Source: Streptomyces sp. NBC_00775 (GTDB taxonomy: Bacteria; Actinomycetota; Actinomycetes; Streptomycetales; Streptomycetaceae). Taken from it: a stretch of 64,000 bases of DNA. The stretch covers positions 4,340,001 to 4,404,000 of the forward strand of contig NZ_CP108938.1 in assembly GCF_036347135.1 (NCBI RefSeq). Reading direction: 5' to 3'. The position numbers and the translations under genes are program-made. Each line of letters starts with the position of its first letter. The first letter of the stretch is position 1. This document shows positions 1 to 7,428 of this stretch, in pieces. The notes under the pieces were generated by a model. That model searched no databases and was not told the origin of the DNA. It worked only from the letters and a program-made list of their open reading frames with translations.

Positions 1-591
1 AAGTCGACGCCGATGGGTTCGCTGGACGCGCCCTTCAACCCGGTGTCCCTGGCGATCGGCGCGGAGGCGTCCTTCGTCGCCCGGACGATCGACTCCGACC
101 GGCAGCACCTCACCGGCGTACTGCGCGAAGCCGCCGCCCACCCCGGCACGGCACTGGTGGAGATCTACCAGAACTGCAACATCTTCAACGACGGCGCCTT
201 CGACGCACTGAAGGACAAGCAGCAGGCCGAGGAAGCCGTCATCCGCCTCCACCACGGACAGCCGATCCGCTTCGGGCCGGACGGCGCGCGCGGTGTCGTA
301 CGGGATCAGCGCACCGGCGATCTGAAGGTCGTCACCGTCACGCCGGACAACGAGTCCCAGATCCTGGTCCACGACGCCCACTCCGCGTCCCCGACCACCG
401 CCTTCGCGCTCAGCAGGCTCGCCGACCCCGACACCCTGCATCACACACCGATCGGCGTGTTCCGCTCCGTGGACCGGCCGGTCTACGACACACAGATGAC
501 CGACCAGCTGGACACGGCCATCGAGCAGAACGGCAAGGGCGACCTGGCCGCGCTGCTCGCCGGCGGCGACTCCTGGACGGTCGTCGGCTGA
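1..591 (+). CDS. korB: 2-oxoglutarate:ferredoxin oxidoreductase, beta subunit (3' part)
   Basis: The reading frame is open from the first base of the window, so only about the last 196 residues are present and the start lies upstream. The segment EIYQNCNIFND followed by an H-x-G-x-P region is characteristic of the thiamine-diphosphate-binding beta subunit of 2-oxoacid:ferredoxin oxidoreductases. The enzyme decarboxylates 2-oxoglutarate (or a related 2-oxoacid) to the acyl-CoA and passes electrons to ferredoxin together with an alpha subunit that would lie upstream, outside the window. Assignment to the Kor rather than another 2-oxoacid subtype is from general similarity. It ends in TGA and is followed by a short tandem repeat. 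Confidence 0.85.
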   Translation, partial: KSTPMGSLDAPFNPVSLAIGAEASFVARTIDSDRQHLTGVLREAAAHPGTALVEIYQNCNIFNDGAFDALKDKQQAEEAVIRLHHGQPIRFGPDGARGVVRDQRTGDLKVVTVTPDNESQILVHDAHSASPTTAFALSRLADPDTLHHTPIGVFRSVDRPVYDTQMTDQLDTAIEQNGKGDLAALLAGGDSWTVVG

Positions 592-645
592 GTCCGCCGA
601 GTCCGTCGAGTCCGTCGAGTCCGTCGAGTCCGTCGAGTCCGTCGA
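592..645. repeat. 9-bp tandem repeat, six units
   Basis: Six head-to-tail copies of GTCCGTCGA directly follow the korB stop codon; the first copy has one change (GTCCGCCGA). The repeat lies between the convergent ends of korB and the HxlR gene. The unit contains TCGA, so the array can also pair with itself. It is a simple repeat, not a CRISPR array, because there are no spacers. Confidence 0.9.
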
Positions 646-649
646 CGGT

Positions 650-1096
650 TTACGAGGCCCGGGCCCTGACTGCCCGGGCCTCGTCGTATGTCCGGCGGGC
701 CTTCTCCACGTCGGTCATGCGCTCACTGGTCCACAGGGCCAGCCCGCGGACCTGTTCGGCAGCCTCGCGGCCCAGGTCGGTGAGGGAGTAGTCGACGCGT
801 GGCGGGATCACGGGCTTGGCGTCACGATGGACGAGACCGTCGCGCTCCAGGGTCTGGAGGGTCTGGGTGAGCATCTTCTCGCTGACGCGGCCGATGGCGC
901 GGCGCAGCTCGCTGAAGCGGTAGGAGCGGTCCAGGAGCTCGATCAGGACGAGGACACCCCAGCGGCTGGTCACGTGCTCCAGGACCAGGCGGTATGGGCA
1001 CATGGCCTCGCCGGTGTCGTACTTGCTCGACTCGCCTGACTCGCCCGACTCGCTCGCGGCTGAGGTGTCGGCTGCCGCTGCCGTACTTACGGTCAT
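650..1096 (-). CDS. HxlR-family transcriptional regulator
   Basis: The protein has 148 residues: a Ser/Gly/Glu-rich N-terminal tail of about 30 residues, then an HxlR winged-helix domain of usual length. The domain opens with CPYRLVLEHV and contains the helix-turn-helix and wing region SEKMLTQTLQTLERDGLV followed by VDYSLTDLG. The conserved cysteine near the domain start (about residue 33) is the position that senses quinones or electrophiles in YodB and HypR of the family. It is divergent from the NAD(P)-binding reductase beginning at 1185, the usual regulator/target arrangement. The ATG at 1096 has a weak AAGG upstream on the minus strand; a start at the internal Met just before the Cys is possible. 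Probable role: repressor or activator of the neighbouring reductase. Confidence 0.88.
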   Translation of the reverse strand: MTVSTAAAADTSAASESGESGESSKYDTGEAMCPYRLVLEHVTSRWGVLVLIELLDRSYRFSELRRAIGRVSEKMLTQTLQTLERDGLVHRDAKPVIPPRVDYSLTDLGREAAEQVRGLALWTSERMTDVEKARRTYDEARAVRARAS

Positions 1097-1100
1097 GCCA

Positions 1101-1123
1101 GTACCTTACTTCAAAGTGGGTAC
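1101..1123. promoter_or_regulatory. Candidate HxlR operator between divergent genes
   Basis: The sequence GTACC(N13)GGGTAC forms an imperfect inverted repeat, with inner ACTT/AAGT halves, and a further TACTTT follows at 1121-1126. It begins 5 bp from the start of the regulator gene and lies about 60 bp before the reductase start. HxlR-family sites are often TACT/AGTA-rich palindromes, so this is a natural candidate; it is inferred from position and symmetry only. Confidence 0.45.
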
Positions 1124-1184
1124 TTTCGTAGAGTTAGCGCACCTCCTATGGTTAGTGGCAGACCACCCCACAAGGAGTTCACTC

Positions 1185-2039
1185 ATGAGCATCGTCGTCA
1201 CCGGAGCCACCGGACACCTCGGCCATCACGTCGTCGAGCAGCTGCTGGAGAAGGTCCCGGCCGACCAGATCACCGCCGTCGTCCGCGCCAAGGAGAAGGC
1301 CGCCGACTTCGCGGCCCGCGGTGTGAAGCTCGCGGTCGCCGACTACAACACCCCCGAGACGTTCGACGGCCTCTTCGCCGCCGGCGACAAGGTGCTGCTG
1401 ATCTCCGGCAACGAGTTCGACAAGGGCCGCGTCGGCCAGCACCAGGTCGTCCTCGACGCCGCCAAGGCCGCCGGGGTCGCGCTCTTCGCGTACACCAGCG
1501 CCCCGGGCAGCCTGACGGCCGCCCTCGCCGACGACCACCGGGGCACCGAGCAGGCGATCGTCGCGTCCGGTGTGCCCTACGCCCTGCTCCGCAACGGCTG
1601 GTACAACGAGAACTACACCGAGAACCTCGCCCCCGTCCTCGAGTACGGCGCCGTCACCCAGGCCGCCGGTGACGGCAAGGTCGCCTCCGCCTCGCGCGCC
1701 GACTACGCGGCCGCCGCCGTCGCCGTACTCACCGGCGAGGGCCACGAGAACACGACGTACGAGCTGAGCGGCGACACCGCGTGGAGCTTCGCCGAGTACG
1801 CCGCCGCGGTGGCCGAGTACTCCGGCAAGGAGATCGCCTACAACGCCGTCCCCGTCGAGGTCTACACCGGCATCCTGACCGGCGCCGGGCTGCCCGGGCC
1901 GCTCGCCGCGATTCTCGCGGGCGTGGACGTGTCCATCGAGAACGGCGAGCTGGCCGGCACCCCCGGTGACCTGTCCCGGCTGTCCGGCCGTCCGACCACG
2001 CCGATCACCGAGTCGATCGCGGCGGCACTGAAGGGCTGA
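1185..2039 (+). CDS. NmrA/QorB-like NAD(P)-binding oxidoreductase
   Basis: The predicted 284-residue protein starts at ATG 1185 with AAGGAG seven bases upstream; earlier in-frame ATGs would run back through the operator and into the divergent gene. It begins MSIVVTGATGHLGHHVVEQL, a Rossmann fold with the GxxGxxG dinucleotide-binding motif of atypical short-chain dehydrogenases. The later ATEQAIVASGVPYALLRNGWYNEN-type region (about residues 115-140, read from 1540-1610) is typical of NmrA-like and quinone-oxidoreductase QorB proteins. Likely role: NADPH-dependent reduction of a quinone or related electrophile, or redox sensing. It is divergent from the HxlR regulator and ends just before a long perfect hairpin. 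Confidence 0.87.
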   Translation: MSIVVTGATGHLGHHVVEQLLEKVPADQITAVVRAKEKAADFAARGVKLAVADYNTPETFDGLFAAGDKVLLISGNEFDKGRVGQHQVVLDAAKAAGVALFAYTSAPGSLTAALADDHRGTEQAIVASGVPYALLRNGWYNENYTENLAPVLEYGAVTQAAGDGKVASASRADYAAAAVAVLTGEGHENTTYELSGDTAWSFAEYAAAVAEYSGKEIAYNAVPVEVYTGILTGAGLPGPLAAILAGVDVSIENGELAGTPGDLSRLSGRPTTPITESIAAALKG

Positions 2040-2070
2040 CTCCCCCTCGGGCCCTGGGCGCCGCCTTCCC

Positions 2071-2122
2071 CACCCCTGCCTGTCATGACCGTATGGCGAT
2101 ACGGGCATGACAGGCAGGGGTG
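2071..2122. terminator. Long hairpin terminator after the reductase gene
   Basis: Two 24-bp arms (2071-2094 and 2099-2122) separated by the 4-base loop GGCG are complementary at 23 of 24 positions. It begins 32 bp after the reductase stop and ends 69 bp before the rarD start. There is no T-tract, as is common for streptomycete terminators. The stem is longer than a typical terminator, so a further role in mRNA stability is possible. Confidence 0.75.
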
Positions 2123-2190
2123 CTCGGCGCTACCTTCTTCCGTGCCGCTCCGCACCACGGGAGCGGCCGTGTGACGAGAAGGAGGCGCCG

Positions 2191-3168
2191 GTGGCCGGAA
2201 AGCCGAAGGGCGAGCAGCACATAGGTCTGCTGAACGGCTTCGCCGCATACGGCATGTGGGGACTCGTCCCTCTCTTCTGGCCCCTGATGAAACCCTCCGG
2301 CGCGGTCGAGATCCTCGCCCACCGGATGGTGTGGTCCCTCGTCGTCGTCGGCGCCGTGCTGCTGGTGATGCGGCGCTGGGCCTGGGCGGGCGAGCTGCTG
2401 CGTCAGCCGCGCAAACTCGGCCTCGTGGCGATCGCGGCGACGGTCATCACCGTCAACTGGGGCGTCTACATCTGGTCCGTGAACAGCGGACACGTGGTCG
2501 AGGCGTCCCTCGGCTACTTCATCAATCCGCTCGTCACCATCGCGCTGGGTGTGCTGCTTCTGAAGGAACGGCTGCGGCCGGTGCAGTGGGCGGCGGTCGG
2601 TGTCTGTTTCGCCGCGGTCGGTGTTCTGACGATCGGATACGGCCGTCCGCCGTGGATCTCTCTCTGCCTCGCCTTCTCCTTCGGCACCTACGGGCTGGTG
2701 AAGAAGAAGGTCAACCTCGGCGGTATCGAGTCGCTCGCCGCCGAGACGGCGATTCAGTTCCTGCCCGCGCTGGCCTATCTGCTGTGGCTGGGGGCGAAGG
2801 GGGAGGCGACCTTCGCTACGGAGGGGGTGGGGCATGCGGCGCTGCTCGCGGCGACGGGGGTGGTGACCGCGCTTCCGCTGGTCTGCTTCGGTGCGGCGGC
2901 GATCAGGGTGCCGTTGTCCACGCTGGGGCTCCTCCAATACCTGGCCCCCGTCTTCCAGTTCCTCCTCGGCATCCTCTACTTCCACGAGGCCATGCCGCCC
3001 GAGCGCTGGGCCGGGTTCGCGCTGGTCTGGGTCGCGTTGTCGCTGCTCACGTTTGACGCGTTGCGTGCCGCGCGGCGGGGGGCTCGTGCGCTGCGCGCCT
3101 CGACCAACGCCTCCGCCTCAGCCTCCGGCGCCGGCGACACGGTGAGCCCGGCGCGGGAGCCCGCGTAG
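2191..3168 (+). CDS. rarD: RarD-type EamA transporter
   Basis: I use GTG 2191, preceded by GAAGGAGG; the 325-residue product begins VAGKPKGEQHIGLLNGFAAYG. About ten hydrophobic segments and the motifs WGLVPLFWP near the N-terminus, NWGVYIWSV in the middle and LSTLGLLQYLAPVFQFLLG near the C-terminus match the RarD branch of the drug/metabolite (EamA) superfamily, which has the same length. These are inner-membrane permeases; substrates are mostly unknown, and chloramphenicol sensitivity has been linked to RarD in other bacteria. The last 35 residues are a low-complexity Ala/Ser-rich tail. It stands alone between a hairpin and a complex repeat. Confidence 0.88.
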   Translation: MAGKPKGEQHIGLLNGFAAYGMWGLVPLFWPLMKPSGAVEILAHRMVWSLVVVGAVLLVMRRWAWAGELLRQPRKLGLVAIAATVITVNWGVYIWSVNSGHVVEASLGYFINPLVTIALGVLLLKERLRPVQWAAVGVCFAAVGVLTIGYGRPPWISLCLAFSFGTYGLVKKKVNLGGIESLAAETAIQFLPALAYLLWLGAKGEATFATEGVGHAALLAATGVVTALPLVCFGAAAIRVPLSTLGLLQYLAPVFQFLLGILYFHEAMPPERWAGFALVWVALSLLTFDALRAARRGARALRASTNASASASGAGDTVSPAREPA

Positions 3169-3174
3169 GGTTTT

Positions 3175-3381
3175 CGCCCCCGCCGCCCCTACCCGTCCCA
3201 TCCTTCTGGGGCTCCGCCCCAGACCCCGTGGGCCGGTTCTTTGGCTGCGGTGGGTGGGGGCTGGCCTAAAAGATTGCGCAGTTCCCCGCGCCCCTTTTTA
3301 GGGGCGCGGGGAACTGCGCAATCTTTTGGGGGTCTGGGGGCGGAGCCCCCAGGGATGGGACGGGTAGGGGCGGCGGGGGCG
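3175..3381. repeat. Nested palindromic intergenic repeat, copy 1 (terminator-like)
   Basis: Outer arms of 29 bp (3175-3203 and 3353-3381) enclose a perfect 27-bp hairpin (3268-3294 with 3301-3327, loop TTTTTA) and smaller GGGGCTCCGCCCC-type hairpins near 3206-3224 and 3331-3351. It lies between the convergent rarD and TPR-locus genes. About 50 bp around 3245-3295 and 30 bp around 3353-3382 recur at 14196-14247 and 14386-14415, and the GGGGGCGGAGCCCCC hairpin recurs at 46356. It is therefore a dispersed repeat family that probably also terminates transcription. Confidence 0.85.
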
Positions 3382-3398
3382 AGAAACGTGCGGCCTGT

Positions 3399-3884
3399 TC
3401 AGCGGGTTGGGCCTCTGGACGCGGCCGGTGCCGGCGGCGAAGGGGGTCTACGGGGCAACTCCCTTGCCGCGGAGGAGTGTTCCGCGGTGAGGGCGTGTGC
3501 GGCCGCCGGCGTGGAGCCCGAGCGCAGGCGGGCCGCCACGGACGTCGGCATGCGCGCGCCGGCGGCGACATCGGCCGCGACGTGGGAGCGCAGGGCGCCG
3601 ACACGGGCCAGGTGATGCTGCAACTGGTCCGGGGTGAGCGCCTCGACGTGGACGTTCACCGCGGACCGTACGGCGGCCGGGTGTGTGGGGAGGGGAGCGG
3701 CACCCTGGGCGGTGACGCGAGTGCGCGGGCGGCCGTCGCGGTCGGTTCCGCCGGGCCGGACCGTGCGCCAGCTCATCGTGCCGGTCAGCTCGTTGACGTA
3801 CACCTCGGTGCGCGGGCGCGGCGCACCTGCTCGCGGTGAGCGGCGGCGCGCGGCGGCGGCCCGGTCGCGGTCGTCACTGGCCAT
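3399..3884 (-). CDS. Small basic hypothetical protein of the secretion-like locus
   Basis: The 161-residue product is rich in Arg, Ala and Pro. It begins MASDDRDRAAAARRRSPRAG, followed by a possible beta segment (TEVYVNELTGTMSWRTV). A central alpha-helical part (VHVEALTPDQLQHHLARVGALRSHVAADV, about residues 76-104) precedes a Pro-rich tail ending RGPTR. Its ATG lies 11 bp inside the 3' end of the upstream TPR gene, so the two are probably translationally coupled. I do not recognise a family. It is the last gene of the left arm of the divergent locus. Confidence 0.6.
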   Translation of the reverse strand: MASDDRDRAAAARRRSPRAGAPRPRTEVYVNELTGTMSWRTVRPGGTDRDGRPRTRVTAQGAAPLPTHPAAVRSAVNVHVEALTPDQLQHHLARVGALRSHVAADVAAGARMPTSVAARLRSGSTPAAAHALTAEHSSAARELPRRPPSPPAPAASRGPTR

Positions 3885-5505
3885 GGGCGCGCGGGCTCTG
3901 GGTGTAGGGGTTGTCCGCCAGGACGCGGGCGCGTTCGGCGAGGCGGCCCATGCGGGTGCGGGCCGATTCGAGCTGCTCGATGTCGTCGGCGGCGGGGCCT
4001 CCGTCGGCCGTGAGCTCGGTCCACACGCCGATCAGGTCGCGTCCGAGGTGCAGCCCCTGCAAGGGGTCGCGGACGGCGCGCCAGGCCGCGGCCGCGCTCT
4101 GTACGTTGCCGTACGCGGCGCGCGGGTCACGGTGGCGACGGCGGACCCTGGCGAGGTCGAGCGACAGGTGGAACGACCTGAGCGCGTCACCGGCCAAGTA
4201 GGCGATGTACGCGGTCAGTTCGCGCAGCTTCAGCACCTCCTGGTGCTCCTCGCCCAGCGACTGCGCCGCCTCCGCGACGGCTCGCTCCGCCATCCCCGCG
4301 GCCGCTTCGATCCGGCCCATCTTCACGGCCTCGTTGATCCGCGCCACGGGCTCCACGAGGAACGCAGCCGCGCCCTCGCCCTCTCCCTCCGGAGCCGTAC
4401 TCGGCGCCAGCACCGCCTCGGCGACGGCGTCGAAGCCCCGCACCGGAGCGGGCTTCGGCTCCGGCTCGGGCTCCATCAAGGACATGGCCTCCATCGCGGA
4501 GACCGACTTCCGCACGGGAGCGGGCTCGGCCACCGGAGCCGGCCCGAACTCCCCCGTCGGCGCCGCCACGACCCCGGCCGCCGACTCCGGTACCGCCCGC
4601 AGCACATGCGTCGCCGCGGCCCCGGGCAGCGGCTTGGGCTCCGGCACCGCCCGGAGGACGAAGGTCGACGGGGTGGGGGTGGAAGGCGGAGTGGGGGATG
4701 GAGTCGGGGACGGAGTGGGGGTGGGCGTGGGCGTGCTGGGCCCGGGGGAACGTACGGGTTCGGGTGCCGGAACGGCGGACGCCGCGGGCCTCGCCGGCAT
4801 CGGCATCGGCGTCTGCACCGGCTCGGGCTCCGGCGTGGGCGTAGGTGCGGGCGCGGGCTCCGGCCTCGCGACAGGCGCAGGTGCGGGCGCGACCGCCGGC
4901 TCCGGTGTCGGCTCCGGTACCGCTCGCAGCACGTACGTCGCCTTGTCCCGACGCGGAACCGGCGGAGTTTCGGGTGCCGCGGGCGCTCCGGTCGCCGGCT
5001 CCTCCTGTGCCCGCGCAGCGGATACGGGAGCCGGCGGAACCGGTGCGGACGGCGGCGCCGGCGGCTGCGGCTGCGGCTGCTGGACCTGGCGTCGCGGCTG
5101 TGGCTGTGGCTGCGCCTCCCCCGTACTCCCCACGGCCGAAGTGCCCGTCCCCGCCCCCGCGCCCACTCGCACCGGCTCCCCGGCATACCGGCTGGAGCCG
5201 TCGACGTACACCTGGAGCGGTACGACGAAGCCGATGCATTCGTCGTGGATGGTGGCGAGGACGGGGTGGCCGGTGGCGAGGGCGAGGCGGTGGAGGTAGT
5301 TCAGGACGGCGGCCTGGACCGTCTCACCGGGGGCGGCCACGACCGGCATCCCGCCGACCGTGGCACCCCCCGCCGTCCCGGCTGTGGGCGCCGGCACATG
5401 CACCTCGATGGGTGTCACCCCGGCGGCCTGTTGCCCCCTGGGCACGGCACCGGCCGAGCGCTGCCGCTTGAGTTCCCGCTTCTGTTCGCGGCTGAGTCGA
5501 GACAT
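3874..5505 (-). CDS. Proline-rich TPR-like protein
   Basis: ATG 5505 is preferred over GTG 5517 because GAGGGAA then lies at good distance. The product has 543 residues in three parts. An N-terminal globular region (about residues 55-110) contains TVQAAVLNYLHRLALATGHPV. A long low-complexity Pro/Ala/Glu/Thr linker follows (about 130-340). The C-terminal helical region (about 385-530) looks like tetratricopeptide repeats (AVKMGRIEAAAGMAERAV, GEEHQEVLKLRELTAYIAY). Within the linker the phrase VLRAVPE occurs three times at about residues 192, 283 and 301. It follows the lipoprotein gene by 8 bp and overlaps the next gene. It could act as a cytoplasmic scaffold or adaptor of the secretion-like apparatus; no enzymatic motif is visible. 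Confidence 0.7.
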   Translation of the reverse strand: MSRLSREQKRELKRQRSAGAVPRGQQAAGVTPIEVHVPAPTAGTAGGATVGGMPVVAAPGETVQAAVLNYLHRLALATGHPVLATIHDECIGFVVPLQVYVDGSSRYAGEPVRVGAGAGTGTSAVGSTGEAQPQPQPRRQVQQPQPQPPAPPSAPVPPAPVSAARAQEEPATGAPAAPETPPVPRRDKATYVLRAVPEPTPEPAVAPAPAPVARPEPAPAPTPTPEPEPVQTPMPMPARPAASAVPAPEPVRSPGPSTPTPTPTPSPTPSPTPPSTPTPSTFVLRAVPEPKPLPGAAATHVLRAVPESAAGVVAAPTGEFGPAPVAEPAPVRKSVSAMEAMSLMEPEPEPKPAPVRGFDAVAEAVLAPSTAPEGEGEGAAAFLVEPVARINEAVKMGRIEAAAGMAERAVAEAAQSLGEEHQEVLKLRELTAYIAYLAGDALRSFHLSLDLARVRRRHRDPRAAYGNVQSAAAAWRAVRDPLQGLHLGRDLIGVWTELTADGGPAADDIEQLESARTRMGRLAERARVLADNPYTQSPRAHGQ

Positions 5506-5513
5506 CGGTTCCC

Positions 5514-6200
5514 TCACTCGGGGTGATCAGGGGAGGAAGGGGTGGACGGAGAGGAAGGAGAGGAAGACGGGGACGGCGGGACCGCGGCCTCCACCGCCGT
5601 CACCTCCGCCACGTGCCACGGCTCGCCGCGGCCCGTTCGCGTCAGCTTGAGGAAGACGTTGGCGCGCGGACCCGTGCCCGTCCAGCCGTCGCGGCCGTGG
5701 GCCGAGCCCTCGACGAAGAGGGCGCGGTAGGCCAGGACGGCCGTGTCGGTGGGGCCGTCGCCGTCGTCGTCCGAGGTCACGTCCACCGTGGTCCACGCCT
5801 TGTGGCCGGCCCAGGTGTTCCAGTCGTCGCCCGCCCCGCTCGCGGGCCGGTACGACCGCTCGGCGGCGGCCTTCTTCGCCGTGAACCAGCGCGCCGAGCG
5901 CAGCACGGCGTCGTGCGGACCAGAGTCGTACTTCGTGTCGTAGCCGTACGCCACTTCCGCCCACGCCTCCGACACCTCCGTCGCATCCGTCCCGTCGACA
6001 CCCGACGGGCTCGGCACCTGTGCGTCCGCGCCCAGCGGCTTCCCCGAGGGGAGCGGTGCCTTGGGCGCGACCGACGGCACCGCGGAGGGCGACGAACCGG
6101 CGGCGCCCACGGACTCACCCTGGTCCCGCAGACCACAGCCCGTCAACGCCAGCAGCCCCGTGACGGACACGACCACGGCGATGATCGTCCTCGTACGCAT
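5514..6200 (-). CDS. Lipoprotein of the secretion-like locus
   Basis: ATG 6200 follows an AGGAGGGAGG site. The 228-residue product starts MRTRTIIAVVVSVTGLLALTGC: a short basic N-region, hydrophobic core and LTGC lipobox, so Cys22 should be acylated and the protein anchored outside the membrane. A Pro/Ser linker leads to a domain of about 130 residues (AWAEVAYGYDTKYD to EPWHVAEVTAVEA). Its pattern of helices followed by strands could be an NTF2-like fold as in VirB8/TcpC proteins, but this is inference. A Ser/Pro-rich C-terminus follows. It sits 14 bp after the cell-wall hydrolase gene and 8 bp before the TPR gene, so the three are one operon. Confidence 0.78.
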   Translation of the reverse strand: MRTRTIIAVVVSVTGLLALTGCGLRDQGESVGAAGSSPSAVPSVAPKAPLPSGKPLGADAQVPSPSGVDGTDATEVSEAWAEVAYGYDTKYDSGPHDAVLRSARWFTAKKAAAERSYRPASGAGDDWNTWAGHKAWTTVDVTSDDDGDGPTDTAVLAYRALFVEGSAHGRDGWTGTGPRANVFLKLTRTGRGEPWHVAEVTAVEAAVPPSPSSSPSSPSTPSSPDHPE

Positions 6201-6214
6201 CCTCGCCTCCCTCC

Positions 6215-7255
6215 TCACTTCAGCCCCAGCCAGGGTGCCGGATCCACGTACTTGCCGTTCTGCATGACCTCGAAGTGCGCGTGCGGTCCGGTCGAGTAGC
6301 CGGTGGAGCCCACCGCGCCGACCTGCTGCCCGACCTTCACCTTCTGACCGACACTGACGTTGATGGCGGACATGTGGTTGTACGTCGTCGAGATCTGGTC
6401 GCCATTGATGGTTCCGTGGGAGATGACCACACGGTTGCCGTAGCCGTTGGACCAGCCGGCCGAGGTGACCGTGCCGTCCCGGGCCGCCTTGAACGGCGTA
6501 CCGGCCGCGGCGCCGAAGTCGATGCCGGTGTGCAGCTTGTAGACGTGCAGGATCGGGTGCATGCGCATGCCGTACGGCGAGGTGACGGGCGGGTTGCCGG
6601 CGATCGGCATCGCCATTTGCTGCCCGGCCGGGATGTTGCCCGGCGCGTCGTCGACCGACTCGTACTTGGATATCAGCGACTTGATCCGGGCGACGTAGGC
6701 CTGGGTCTCCTGGTACGGCGGCATGCCGTGGTACTGCTGCACCGCGCCCGGGCCCGCGTTGTACGCCGCGAGCGCCAGGTCGAGGGTCTCGCCCGACGCC
6801 TGGCCGCGGTCCTTGTAGCCCTGGACCTGCTTGGCGAGGGCGCAGTCGTAACGGCCCTGGGCCATGATCGCGTCCCCTGGGTCGTACGGGGATATTCGGC
6901 CGTTGCCGTCGTCGTCCCGGCCCCAGGTCGTCCAGGTACCGGGCATGAACTGCGACAACCCCTCGGCGCCGACCGGCGATTGGGCGTTGGGGTTCCAGCC
7001 CGACTCCGCCTCGATCTGCGCGGCGATGACGGCCGGCTTGATGACGTCGCAGATCCCGCCCGCCTTCAGGACCCAGGGCACGTACTGCGCCGGCACCTCG
7101 CCCTCCTTGAGGCCGCCGCCGACGCCGTTTCCCTGGCCGTCGGCCGCGGCGCCCTGCGATCCGCCGCTCACCGCGACCATCATGATCACCGGCATGAGCA
7201 CAGCGGCCACGCAGCCGCCGACCACCCAGCCCATGCTTCCGCCCCCGTTGGACAT
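6215..7255 (-). CDS. Lytic transglycosylase / M23 endopeptidase (VirB1-like)
   Basis: The 346-residue protein has one N-terminal membrane segment (about residues 10-32), then two peptidoglycan-cleaving domains. The SLT-type transglycosylase (about 60-205) shows the catalytic glutamate in AQIEAESGWNP, GLSQFMPGTW and AYNAGPGAV. The M23 LytM-type metallopeptidase (about 215-340) shows the zinc ligands in HTGIDF and GPHAHFEV. This bifunctional layout is that of conjugative and type IV secretion cell-wall hydrolases (VirB1, Orf14/CwlT-like), which open the murein for a trans-envelope channel. The ATG at 7255 has GAGGGGAG upstream. It is the first gene of the left arm, transcribed from the shared divergent region. 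Confidence 0.92.
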   Translation of the reverse strand: MSNGGGSMGWVVGGCVAAVLMPVIMMVAVSGGSQGAAADGQGNGVGGGLKEGEVPAQYVPWVLKAGGICDVIKPAVIAAQIEAESGWNPNAQSPVGAEGLSQFMPGTWTTWGRDDDGNGRISPYDPGDAIMAQGRYDCALAKQVQGYKDRGQASGETLDLALAAYNAGPGAVQQYHGMPPYQETQAYVARIKSLISKYESVDDAPGNIPAGQQMAMPIAGNPPVTSPYGMRMHPILHVYKLHTGIDFGAAAGTPFKAARDGTVTSAGWSNGYGNRVVISHGTINGDQISTTYNHMSAINVSVGQKVKVGQQVGAVGSTGYSTGPHAHFEVMQNGKYVDPAPWLGLK

Positions 7256-7428
7256 CGGCTCCCCTCAGCCTCAAGATCCGTTCGTATGTTCCTCGTTGAG
7301 TCTCTCGGCTCACACCCGCTTCCTGCGTCACTGCGGCGTCACAGGCTCGTCCCAGGAACTCACGCCCCGTTACCGAATCCGTCCGTGCGCCGTGAAGATC
7401 GGTGAGCCGACGACGAAGGGAAGTGGCC
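7256..7428. promoter_or_regulatory. Divergent control region of the secretion-like locus
   Basis: These 173 bp separate the hydrolase gene (minus) from the ParA-like gene (plus), so both arms of the locus must be started or read through from here. Two direct GCGTCAC heptamers (7325-7331 and 7336-7342) are spaced 11 bp centre to centre, about one helical turn, which would suit a tandem-binding regulator. No convincing -35/-10 pair was assigned. Confidence 0.45.

Noticed and set aside
592..645. CRISPR-like array
   Set aside because: Units are directly adjacent with no spacers and no cas genes are present.
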